From a bacterium UBP4_UBA6127 (GTDB lineage: Bacteria; UBP4; UBA4092): a DNA stretch of 13,010 nt. The position numbers and the translations under genes are program-made. The number at the start of each line of letters is the position of its first letter. The stretch's first letter is position 1. The stretch is from assembly GCA_002428325.1 (NCBI GenBank), contig DIVR01000039.1, positions 24,994 through 38,003 of the forward strand, written 5' to 3'. The notes beneath the pieces are model-generated. The model did no database searches, was not told the origin of the DNA, and saw only the letters and a program-made list of their open reading frames with translations. Positions 6,286 to 13,010 of this stretch are shown here, piece after piece.

Positions 6286-8080
6286 TTATTTGATGATTAA
6301 AACATCCCAATATTTTAATTGGGGGATAGTACATATTATCTGGTAATGGCCTTTCCTGGTTTGATGTTGATGGAATTTCAATGAAAGGCGTCGGCCTTGG
6401 TTGAAATCAGGGGTTGCCAGAAAGATTTGGGTTACAGGATGGCTGGAAGAAAACTTTATATTAAAATTACTTAGGAGGGGAACCTCCGGATAATCGGCTT
6501 GGTCATCACGCCATTTATTTTGAGTCAACCCAGTCAGATTGATAAAATGTAAAATCTTTAGATTATTTTTCTCTCGGGCAAAATACCAGACTTTTCCCGG
6601 TTTGTTAGCCTTATCCATTTTGACTGTATCCGATTGGACAGATATCTTGGCCGAAAAGCAATGGTCTCTCAGGAGGGTTTGATAGATAACCAGAAAATCA
6701 TAATAGGTTCTCAGGGATTCTCTTAATTCACTCGACATAACCAGTTTCCCTGTATCCGGGAAATATTCTGTGGACAGCATCCTGAGATCATCCCCTAATT
6801 CCAGATGGGATGCCCCGGAAGCAAAAATGACCGCATCTGCCAGTAAAACGGAAGCTGGATTGAAAAATCTGACAGTACCGGGTTTCATTTGGTTGGACAG
6901 GGGTTTATGCAGATAGGCTGGAAAAACAATTCCCATTTCCTGATTGGCAGCATGAATTTCATCGGTAGCCCGTAAAATATCCAGATAGGTTCCATGATTT
7001 TCCCATAATTCCGAATAGACAAAATCAGCCTGGGAATTGGCTATCGACTGCTGTCCGGCGCCGGCGACGGTATTGAATAAAATCCTTTTATCCAAAAAGG
7101 ACTTGGCCTTATTCGTGAAGGATTGGAAACCTCCAATATAATCGATAGGTTTCCCCATATAATCATAGGCTCCCCTGTCTCCATACGTATCGATATGCCA
7201 TCCATCAAAAGGATATACAGCGAAAAGAGTACTCATTTGCGAAAAGAGTACTCATTTGCGAAAAGATATATCTCTGCCAGTCAGGATGGTTCTGATTCAT
7301 GAATAATAAACGAGGAGTAGACCAGGATTCCGGAAATGGTCCATAGGATTTGAGGGTGGATTCAATTCTTTGGGCTGTGGGGTCAGACCAGGCACCCCAG
7401 GTCAGAGATACTCCGCTGTGGTCATGAAAGGCATCTGCATAGGTTGCATAACTGGCATTATAGGCAAAAGCCATCATGTTTTTATTGTGGGCATTCTGTA
7501 TAAATTCCTGGACAGTCTTTCCGGATATCTCTCGACCGGCTATGTCTTTCCACTCATATTGGGGGGAAGCGACGGTTCCTGCCAGGGGTTGATGATGTTT
7601 GTATTGAAAATCATAAAACTGTAATCCATTCAGGTGATATTTATTCAACTCATTAATCCATGCCCGGGTATCTATACCTTTGTTAAAATGGGCCAGAAAT
7701 CCATAACGGGGGAATTTTTTCCAATCAGAGGAAATATCAATCCCGGTTGTTATCGTTTGAGTGTTTCCGAGATTATCCTGAAGGTCTAATTCAGCGAGGT
7801 ATCCCTGAAAATCTTGGAGGGGAGATAGCCAGGAAACAACGATAACCGTATCAGACCCATAGGTTAAAGTGGTGCTGAATTCCCATACCGGGGATTCCAG
7901 GGGAGGGGTTATCCTTATTTTTATCCGGCTGGGATACTGATGCTCATCCAATGGGAGGGTGCAAATTAATCTTACTTCGTCTCCAGGGGAATATCTGGCT
8001 TTATCTGGATAGAAATCAACGCCATAGCTTGAGGCGGTGATATAGAAAAGCATCAGGCATAACGGCCAGAATTTCCCCAT
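6286..8080 (-). pseudogene. Secreted GH66 glycoside hydrolase (dextranase / cycloisomaltooligosaccharide glucanotransferase family), split by a 19-bp tandem duplication
   Basis: GH66 enzymes cut or cyclise alpha-1,6-glucans (dextran). The 5' part encodes a signal peptide (about residues 1-20), an Ig-like domain (about 22-115) and the first half of a (beta/alpha)8 barrel, including LQFYDFQYKHH with conserved Asp157. The 3' part has the nucleophile motif DGWHIDTYGD (Asp291 in the restored protein), the likely acid/base in YSELWE (Glu351) and a C-terminal beta domain. A duplicated 19-bp unit (tract 7220-7266) shifts the frame after Ala281. As written, translation stops at 7205 after about 291 residues, before both main catalytic residues. 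Removing one unit gives one 591-residue reading frame with no other defect. ATG 8080 is preceded by AGGAGG at seven bases; an in-frame TTG at 8086 is less likely. Only 28 bp separate it from sucD upstream, so it probably reads through from sucCD. The second fragment has no ribosome binding site and is unlikely to be a separate gene. Confidence 0.88.
7220..7266. repeat. Period-19 tandem repeat inside the GH66 gene (two units plus nine bases)
   Basis: The unit GCGAAAAGAGTACTCATTT occurs at 7220-7238 and 7239-7257, identical in both copies, and its first nine bases (GCGAAAAGA) recur at 7258-7266. The single-copy ancestor would have had GCGAAAAGA on both sides of a ten-base spacer, a natural substrate for replication slippage. 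Nineteen is not a multiple of three, so copy number sets the reading frame: one unit in frame, two out, three out, four in. Identity of the two copies means the duplication is young. Confidence 0.95.
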
Positions 8081-8108
8081 CGACAATCCTCCTGTAATTA
8101 ACTGATAC

Positions 8109-8981
8109 CTATTGGTTCTTTAATATTTTCTGCACCATCAAAGCCACTTCACTGACCGTATCCGCCACCGGGACTCCTGCCTGATAAAGGGCATCTACTT
8201 TTGCCTGGGCTGTTCCCTTCCCCCCGGAGATAATAGCTCCGGCATGCCCCATTCGTTTCCCGGGAGGAGCAGACCGTCCGGAGATAAATCCAATCACCGG
8301 TTTGGTCATGGTCTTGATAAAAGCTGATGCCAGCTCTTCATCACTGCCTCCGATTTCGCCCAGCATGACCACCAGTTTGGTTTCAGGGTCTGCTTCGTAG
8401 AGGGGCAGAATATCAATGAAAGATGAACCCAATATAGGGTCTCCGCCAATCCCTACAATGGTAGATTGTCCAATCCCCATCTGAGTCAAATTATTCACGA
8501 TTTCATAAGTCAGGGTTCCGCTTCTGGAAATAACACCCACCGGTCCTCGGCTGGCAATATTCCCCGGAGTAATTCCCATCTTGGCTTCATCAGGAGTTAA
8601 TAATCCGGGGCAATTGGGGCCAATCAGCCTGATTCCTCTTGAACGGGTATATTCCACGGCCTTGATCATATCCTGGACAGGGATTCCCTCAGTAATGCAG
8701 ACTATCAACTCCATTCCGGCATCGGCTGACTCCATTATGGCATCGGCGGCAAATGCTGCCGGGACAAACAGAGTGGATGCTGTGGCGTCTGTCTGTTTTT
8801 GGGCTTCTCTGACTGTATTGAAAACCGGAAGGCCCAAGCTGGTGCTGCCTCCTTTGCCTGGGGTTACTCCTGCGACCACCTGGCTGCCATATTCCATCAT
8901 TTTTTCAGTATGGAACTGGCCTTCCCGGCCAGTCAGTCCCTGTACCAAAATTTTAGTTTCTTTATTCAGCAGAATTGCCAT
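8109..8981 (-). CDS. sucD: Succinyl-CoA synthetase (ADP/GDP-forming) alpha subunit
   Basis: Alpha subunit of the cytoplasmic enzyme that interconverts succinyl-CoA with succinate plus CoA, coupled to nucleoside triphosphate formation. Its 290 residues are a normal length. The N-terminal CoA-binding domain has VQGLTGREGQFHTEKM (13-28). The C-terminal ligase domain carries the phosphohistidine motif GHAGAI with His246, the same number as in E. coli, and Glu209 in GEIGG. Asn-Cys-Pro-Gly (123-126) is also conserved. The start overlaps the last 20 bases of sucC, so the two are translationally coupled; GGAG lies seven bases before the ATG inside sucC. The GH66 gene follows after 28 bp. No defect is seen. 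Confidence 0.97.
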   Translation of the reverse strand: MAILLNKETKILVQGLTGREGQFHTEKMMEYGSQVVAGVTPGKGGSTSLGLPVFNTVREAQKQTDATASTLFVPAAFAADAIMESADAGMELIVCITEGIPVQDMIKAVEYTRSRGIRLIGPNCPGLLTPDEAKMGITPGNIASRGPVGVISRSGTLTYEIVNNLTQMGIGQSTIVGIGGDPILGSSFIDILPLYEADPETKLVVMLGEIGGSDEELASAFIKTMTKPVIGFISGRSAPPGKRMGHAGAIISGGKGTAQAKVDALYQAGVPVADTVSEVALMVQKILKNQ

Positions 8982-10107
8982 GAGTCAGCTCCAATATGAG
9001 TTTAGCGGCATCGGTCATTTTCTCTGCCGATACCAGAGACGTGTTTTTGAGTAAATCCCGGCCTTCTTTTTCCCGAGTTCCGGTAAGCCTGACGACTATG
9101 GGACATTGGATATTCAAGGATTCCATCCCTTTAAGAATCCCCAGGGCAACCTCATCACAACGGGTGATCCCTCCAAAGACATTAAATAGGACTCCTTTGA
9201 CATGAGGGTCCATCAGCACAATTTCCAGGGCATTTCGAACCAGTTCAGCTTTAGCGCCTCCCCCGATATCCAAAAAATTGGCCGGATTGCCACCTGCTCG
9301 TTTGACTTCATCCAGGGTTGCCATAACCAACCCGGCTCCATTGCCTATGATTCCGATATCCCCTTCCAGCCGAACATATTGGATCCCTCGCCGATGGGCT
9401 TCTGCTTCAATGGGATCTTCTTCTGATTCTTCCTTCCAGGATTCCAATTCCGGATGCCGGTACAGGGCATTATCATCCAGGTTAAATTTGGCATCGGCTG
9501 CCATGACCCTCCCTTCTGCAGTAACAACTAAAGGATTGATTTCTGCCAGGGTAGCATCAGTTGCCTGATAGACTTTGAAAAGTTTCTTGATGATTTTGAC
9601 CGTATCATTCAGGGATAAAGAGTCTATCCCTGCCAGAAAACAGGCCTGCCTGGCCTGAAAATCCACCAGACCCAGTAAAGGGTCCACAGGTATCTGAGCT
9701 ATTTTATCCGGGTGATTGGCAGCCACTTCTTCAATATCTATTCCTCCCATGGCGCTGACCATCAGGGTATTAGTTCTCTGTTCTCTGTCGAGGACAAACC
9801 CCAGGTAATATTCTTTTTGGATAGAGACTGCCTCTTCCACCAGGACTTTTTTGACGGGCAGCCCCTTAAGGGTCATTTGAAGGATATCAGCGGATAGGTC
9901 TTCAGCTTCCCGGGGAGTGTTTGCCAATTTGATTCCCCCGGCTTTCCCTCTGCCTCCCGCATGAACTTGAGCTTTTATTACAACTCGGATACCCAGTTCA
10001 CTGGCGATATCGGCAGCCTGGCTGGGAGATTCAGCGACTTTCCCCCGGGGGACGGGTATCCCTGCTTTTTCCAGGAGTTCTTTGGCCTGGTATTCGTGTA
10101 TCTTCAT
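8962..10107 (-). CDS. sucC: Succinyl-CoA synthetase (ADP/GDP-forming) beta subunit
   Basis: Beta subunit, which binds nucleotide through an ATP-grasp domain and completes the succinate site of the alpha/beta enzyme. The 381 residues are close to E. coli's 388. Visible family marks are MKIHEYQAKELL at the start, KAQVHAGGRGKAGG (45-58, nucleotide-binding), EINPLV (189-194, metal site), GNGAGLVMATLD (255-266) and FGGITRCDEVA (311-321, subunit contact and catalysis). The ATG follows AAGGAG at 11 bases. It lies 147 bp from the icd stop, with an intrinsic terminator (10199-10229) and a palindrome (10161-10176) between, so sucCD probably has its own promoter or only partial read-through from acn-icd. 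ADP or GDP preference cannot be called from the motifs with confidence. Confidence 0.97.
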   Translation of the reverse strand: MKIHEYQAKELLEKAGIPVPRGKVAESPSQAADIASELGIRVVIKAQVHAGGRGKAGGIKLANTPREAEDLSADILQMTLKGLPVKKVLVEEAVSIQKEYYLGFVLDREQRTNTLMVSAMGGIDIEEVAANHPDKIAQIPVDPLLGLVDFQARQACFLAGIDSLSLNDTVKIIKKLFKVYQATDATLAEINPLVVTAEGRVMAADAKFNLDDNALYRHPELESWKEESEEDPIEAEAHRRGIQYVRLEGDIGIIGNGAGLVMATLDEVKRAGGNPANFLDIGGGAKAELVRNALEIVLMDPHVKGVLFNVFGGITRCDEVALGILKGMESLNIQCPIVVRLTGTREKEGRDLLKNTSLVSAEKMTDAAKLILELTHGNSAE

Positions 10108-10160
10108 TGGTGTTCTTTCTCCTTATAAATCAGAGATAAAAAAACATCCCTCTGAACCAC

Positions 10161-10176
10161 TCATCTGGCCAGATGA
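10161..10176. promoter_or_regulatory. 16-bp perfect palindrome upstream of sucC, candidate operator
   Basis: TCATCTGGCCAGATGA reads identically on both strands, with no spacer. It lies 54-69 bases upstream of the sucC start, beyond the icd terminator, where a promoter for sucCD would be expected. I find no clean -35/-10 pair around it. A homodimeric transcription factor site is the simplest reading. It is not followed by a T-run, so a terminator is unlikely. A chance palindrome of this length somewhere in 13 kb is not rare enough to exclude. Confidence 0.35.
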
Positions 10177-10198
10177 CATAATGATACAACAAAATAAA

Positions 10199-10229
10199 AA
10201 GCCGGGCTCGTTCCTTCCGAACCCGGCTT
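10199..10229 (-). terminator. Intrinsic terminator downstream of icd
   Basis: A 12-bp stem (10199-10210 with 10218-10229; AAGCCGGG core and one mismatch) encloses a seven-base loop. On the minus strand it is followed at once by TTTTTATTTTG, a good U-tract. It lies 26 bases past the icd stop. This ends the acn-icd transcript, at least in part, before sucCD. Confidence 0.9.
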
Positions 10230-10254
10230 AATTATATTTTCTTTGGAGTATGTT

Positions 10255-11328
10255 CTATTTTTTCATTTTACGGATAATGGCATCGGCCATTTCCTGAGTT
10301 CCCACAGCAGTCGGGTCATCCCTGCGTTCTTTCATGTCATAAGTAACATCTTTACCTTCAGCGATGACAGCGGCAACTGCTTTTTCCAGCCGATTGGCGG
10401 CATCATGTTCTTTGAGGTATTCCAACATCAGTTTCCCGGAAAGAATCATGGCGGTAGGATTGACTTTGTTCAATCCTTTATATTTGGGGGCCGACCCGTG
10501 GGTAGGCTCAAATACCGCCGCTTCTGTGCCGATATTGGCGCCAGGGGCTACTCCCAGTCCCCCAACCAGTCCGGCGCATAAGTCAGATAAAATATCTCCG
10601 TAAAGGTTGGGTAATACCATGACATCATACATTTCGGGTTTCTGGACCAGCTGCATGCACATATTATCTACCAGCACTTCTTCAAAGGCGATTTCTCCCT
10701 GATATTCTTTGGCGACTTCCCGGGCAATCCTGAAAAATAAACCATCTGTGAATTTCATGATATTAGCCTTGGCCACAGCGGTTACTTTTTTACGGCCATT
10801 ATTGACGGCGTAATCAAAGGCGTGTTTGGCAATCCGGCGGGAGCCTGTCTCTGAGATAGGTTTCAGGCTGATAGCGCTGTCTTCTCTGATTCGGCCTTTG
10901 GTCAGGCCAATCAGATATTTCTGTTCATCACTGCCGATATCATATTCGATTCCGGCATAGAGGTCTTCAGTATTTTCCCTGACCACCACTAAATCCACAT
11001 TCTCATAACGGGAACGGACCCCGACATAAGATTTACAGGGACGGACACAGGCAAATAACTGTAATTCCTGGCGAAGGGCAACATTCACACTTCGGAACCC
11101 GGTTCCAATCGGCGTGGTGATAGGCCCTTTCAAGGCAACTTTGTTGCGTTTAATGCTTTCTAAGACATGTTCAGGCAGTGGCGTGCCATATTTATCCATG
11201 ACATCGGCGCCGGCTTCCTGGACTTCCCATTCAATGGAAACTCCGGTCGCATCAATTACACGCCGGGTTGCTTCAGCCAGTTCAGGGCCGGTCCCGTCAC
11301 CGGGAATCAGTGTGATTTTGTAAGCCAT
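10255..11328 (-). CDS. icd: Isocitrate dehydrogenase (decarboxylating, beta-decarboxylating dehydrogenase family)
   Basis: Oxidatively decarboxylates isocitrate to 2-oxoglutarate and CO2 in the cytoplasm. The 357 residues fit the short bacterial/mitochondrial-type subgroup rather than the 416-residue E. coli form. Catalytic marks are IPGDGTGPE (8-16), FRSVNVALRQ (78-87, Ser80 equivalent to E. coli Ser113), ENTEDLYAGIE (118-128, Tyr124), AKANIMKFTDG (186-196, Lys187) and NLYGDILSD (241-249, metal Asp245/Asp249). The coenzyme loop is HGSAPKYKG (277-285). Lys282-Tyr283 match the NADP-binding Lys344-Tyr345 of E. coli, while NAD enzymes usually have Asp-Ile here, so NADP use is suggested. Homoisocitrate or isopropylmalate dehydrogenase are related alternatives, less likely next to aconitase. 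AAGGAG precedes the ATG. It lies 52 bp after aconitase, likely the same operon, and ends at a strong terminator. Confidence 0.93.
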   Translation of the reverse strand: MAYKITLIPGDGTGPELAEATRRVIDATGVSIEWEVQEAGADVMDKYGTPLPEHVLESIKRNKVALKGPITTPIGTGFRSVNVALRQELQLFACVRPCKSYVGVRSRYENVDLVVVRENTEDLYAGIEYDIGSDEQKYLIGLTKGRIREDSAISLKPISETGSRRIAKHAFDYAVNNGRKKVTAVAKANIMKFTDGLFFRIAREVAKEYQGEIAFEEVLVDNMCMQLVQKPEMYDVMVLPNLYGDILSDLCAGLVGGLGVAPGANIGTEAAVFEPTHGSAPKYKGLNKVNPTAMILSGKLMLEYLKEHDAANRLEKAVAAVIAEGKDVTYDMKERRDDPTAVGTQEMADAIIRKMKK

Positions 11329-11380
11329 AATCCTATATCTCCTTCTTTATATCGTATGCTTTTGTCAGTAAGTGGGTCTC

Positions 11381-13010
11381 TTAATTATGAGAGGTGGATT
11401 CACGGGTATAATTCAATAATCCGCCGGCGAAAATAATATCCACTTCCCGTGGGGTCAGGTCATGTTTCGCTTTGAATTCATAAGCCTGAGTCTCATTTTT
11501 TATCGTAATCAGATTGCCTGATTTGATTTCATCCCTGATGTCGGCAAAATTCAACTTATCTCCCAGAGCGATTTTTTCATAATCGGCGGGATTATCAAAA
11601 ATCAGGGGAATCAGTCCAAAATTGACCAGGTTGGCCCGATGGATCCGGGCAAATGATTTTACCAGTACCGCTTTGACTCCCAGGAACATCGGGGCTAACG
11701 CAGCATGCTCACGGCTGGAACCCTGGCCATAATTCTCACCCCCGATAATAAATCCACCGCCTTTTGCTTTGGCTCGTTTGGGAAACTCAGGGTCCACCCG
11801 GACATAGACAAATTCAGATATGGCCGGGATATTGGACCGTAAAGGCAGAATTTTGGCTCCTGCCGGCATAATATGGTCGGTGGTGATATTATCTCCCACT
11901 TTGATCAGGACTTCTCCCTGGAGAGAGGCTGTCAGGGCTTTGTTTAATGGCAGAGGTTTGATATTGGGCCCGCGAATGACTTCCACTTTTTCTGGGGACT
12001 CAGCCGGAGGTAATATCAAGGAATCATCCACCAGGAATTCAGTGGGCATTTCGGCCTGGGGATAATCTCCCAGTTTGCGGGGGTCTGTGATGACTCCGAA
12101 AATAGCGCAGGCAACACAGGTTTCAGGGCTAGCCAGATAAACCTGGGCATCAGCAGTTCCTGAGCGTCCCTCGAAATTCCGATTGAACGACCGGATAGAA
12201 ACAGCTTTGGATGCCGGTGCCTGGCCCATCCCGATACAGGGGCCGCAGGCGGATTCCAATAGGCGGACTCCGGCAGAAATATAATCGGCTAAATTCCCAT
12301 TCCGGGCAATCATTTCAAAGACTTGTTTTGACCCTGGGGAGGCGACCATACTGACTTCTGGATGGATATGTTTGTTTCGCAGCAGTTGTCCTACTCTCAT
12401 TAAATCCATGAAAGAGGAATTTGTGCAGCTGCCAATGGCAACCTGCTGGACTTTGATGCCTTCTACTTCTCTGACCGGGACGACCTTGTCCGGACTGTGA
12501 GGTTGGGCAATCAAAGGTTCCAGTTCGTTTAAGTCAATCTCAACAATTTCATCATAATCAGCATCGGCATCCGCTTCCAGGGCGACCCAGTTTTGTTCGC
12601 GTTTCTGGGCTGTCATATACCGAAGGGTCTGTTCATCACTGGGGAAAATGGAGGTGGTGGCGCCCAGTTCAGCACCCATGTTGGTAATGGTGCCTCGTTC
12701 CGGGACTGTCAGGGTTTTGACTCCTTCACCGCCATATTCAAAGATTCTGCCGACACCGCCTTTAACCGTCAGCCGGCTCAGCAGTTCTAAGATGATATCC
12801 TTAGCGGTAACCCAGGGCTGAAGTTGGCCTTTGAGTTCAACCCTGACAATTTTAGGCATCCGGGTAAAGAAGGCTCCTCCCCCCATGGCAACAGCGACAT
12901 CCAGTCCTCCCACCCCAATGGCAAGGGCTCCCATGCCCCCGGCTGTCGGGGTATGGCTATCGGATCCCAGCTGAGTGGCTCCCGGGACGGCAAACCGTTC
13001 CAGGTGGACC
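11381..13010 (-). CDS. acn: Aconitate hydratase (aconitase), 5' end beyond the window
   Basis: Isomerises citrate and isocitrate via cis-aconitate using a [4Fe-4S] cluster. The reading frame is open to the window edge (13010). The partial codons before the first internal ATG (12934) encode GATQLGSDSHTPTAGG, a canonical aconitase motif, so that ATG is not the start. There are 542 residues visible. Cluster ligands are Cys195 in IGSCTNS and Cys255/Cys258 in SACGPCIGMG (numbered from the edge). RSFNRNFEGRSGT is an active-site arginine segment. The C-terminal swivel domain has NITTDHIMPAG and GENYGQGSSREHAA. Cysteine motifs and size suggest the compact (about 640-residue) bacterial aconitase, so roughly 100 residues are missing. 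3-isopropylmalate dehydratase is a relative, but the fused swivel domain and the icd neighbour favour aconitase. Confidence 0.95.
   Translation of the reverse strand, partial: VHLERFAVPGATQLGSDSHTPTAGGMGALAIGVGGLDVAVAMGGGAFFTRMPKIVRVELKGQLQPWVTAKDIILELLSRLTVKGGVGRIFEYGGEGVKTLTVPERGTITNMGAELGATTSIFPSDEQTLRYMTAQKREQNWVALEADADADYDEIVEIDLNELEPLIAQPHSPDKVVPVREVEGIKVQQVAIGSCTNSSFMDLMRVGQLLRNKHIHPEVSMVASPGSKQVFEMIARNGNLADYISAGVRLLESACGPCIGMGQAPASKAVSIRSFNRNFEGRSGTADAQVYLASPETCVACAIFGVITDPRKLGDYPQAEMPTEFLVDDSLILPPAESPEKVEVIRGPNIKPLPLNKALTASLQGEVLIKVGDNITTDHIMPAGAKILPLRSNIPAISEFVYVRVDPEFPKRAKAKGGGFIIGGENYGQGSSREHAALAPMFLGVKAVLVKSFARIHRANLVNFGLIPLIFDNPADYEKIALGDKLNFADIRDEIKSGNLITIKNETQAYEFKAKHDLTPREVDIIFAGGLLNYTRESTSHN

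Noticed and set aside
6286..7236. Second GH66 fragment as an independent gene starting at ATG 7236
   Set aside because: It has no ribosome binding site and begins in the middle of the barrel. Removal of one 19-bp unit fuses it to the upstream part with perfect family sequence.
8581..9054. 157-residue plus-strand reading opposite sucD/sucC
   Set aside because: It is antisense to two certain genes and shows no domain or signal of its own.
1..13010. CRISPR array, prophage, insertion sequence or defence island
   Set aside because: I found no regular spaced repeats, transposase or integrase readings, terminal inverted repeats or known defence domains.

Overview
This is bacterial DNA of moderate G+C, with good AAGGAG-type ribosome binding sites and compact same-strand operons. 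No rRNA, tRNA, CRISPR array, integrase or transposase is visible. The phylum cannot be fixed from the sequence. A 357-residue isocitrate dehydrogenase, an LDH-like malate dehydrogenase, a compact aconitase and secreted polysaccharide-degrading enzymes would suit a free-living, probably anaerobic heterotroph, but that is inference.

Right half (about 8.1-13.0 kb, minus strand): a TCA-cycle cluster in the order aconitase (5' end outside the window), isocitrate dehydrogenase, a strong intrinsic terminator, then overlapping sucC and sucD. Together these would carry citrate to isocitrate, 2-oxoglutarate and, at the succinyl-CoA step, succinate. Malate dehydrogenase, a further TCA enzyme on the same strand, lies at the far left (84-1010), followed by a 14-bp hairpin. 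Citrate synthase, 2-oxoglutarate oxidoreductase, succinate dehydrogenase and fumarase are not in this window.

Middle (about 1.2-8.1 kb): unrelated genes on both strands separate mdh from sucCD. From left to right these are a ribonucleoside hydrolase (+), a nucleotidyltransferase-fold protein with a helical C-terminal domain (+), a secreted alginate-lyase-like polysaccharide lyase (-) behind a flavin-binding PNPOx-family protein (-), an unrecognised protein that looks like two SIS-type halves (+), a 47-residue eight-cysteine zinc-ribbon protein too short for ordinary ORF calling (-), and a secreted GH66 (dextranase/cycloisomaltooligosaccharide glucanotransferase family) enzyme (-) starting 28 bp downstream of sucD.

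The most notable observation is in the GH66 gene. A 19-bp unit is tandemly duplicated (period-19 tract 7220-7266), shifting the frame just before the catalytic nucleophile. Removing exactly one unit restores a full 591-residue enzyme with a conserved-looking active site. This is a very recent inactivation, a reversible slippage switch, or an assembly artefact. I found no clear sign of a new multi-gene system. The least explained parts are the SIS-like protein, the small zinc ribbon, and a 16-bp perfect palindrome upstream of sucC.
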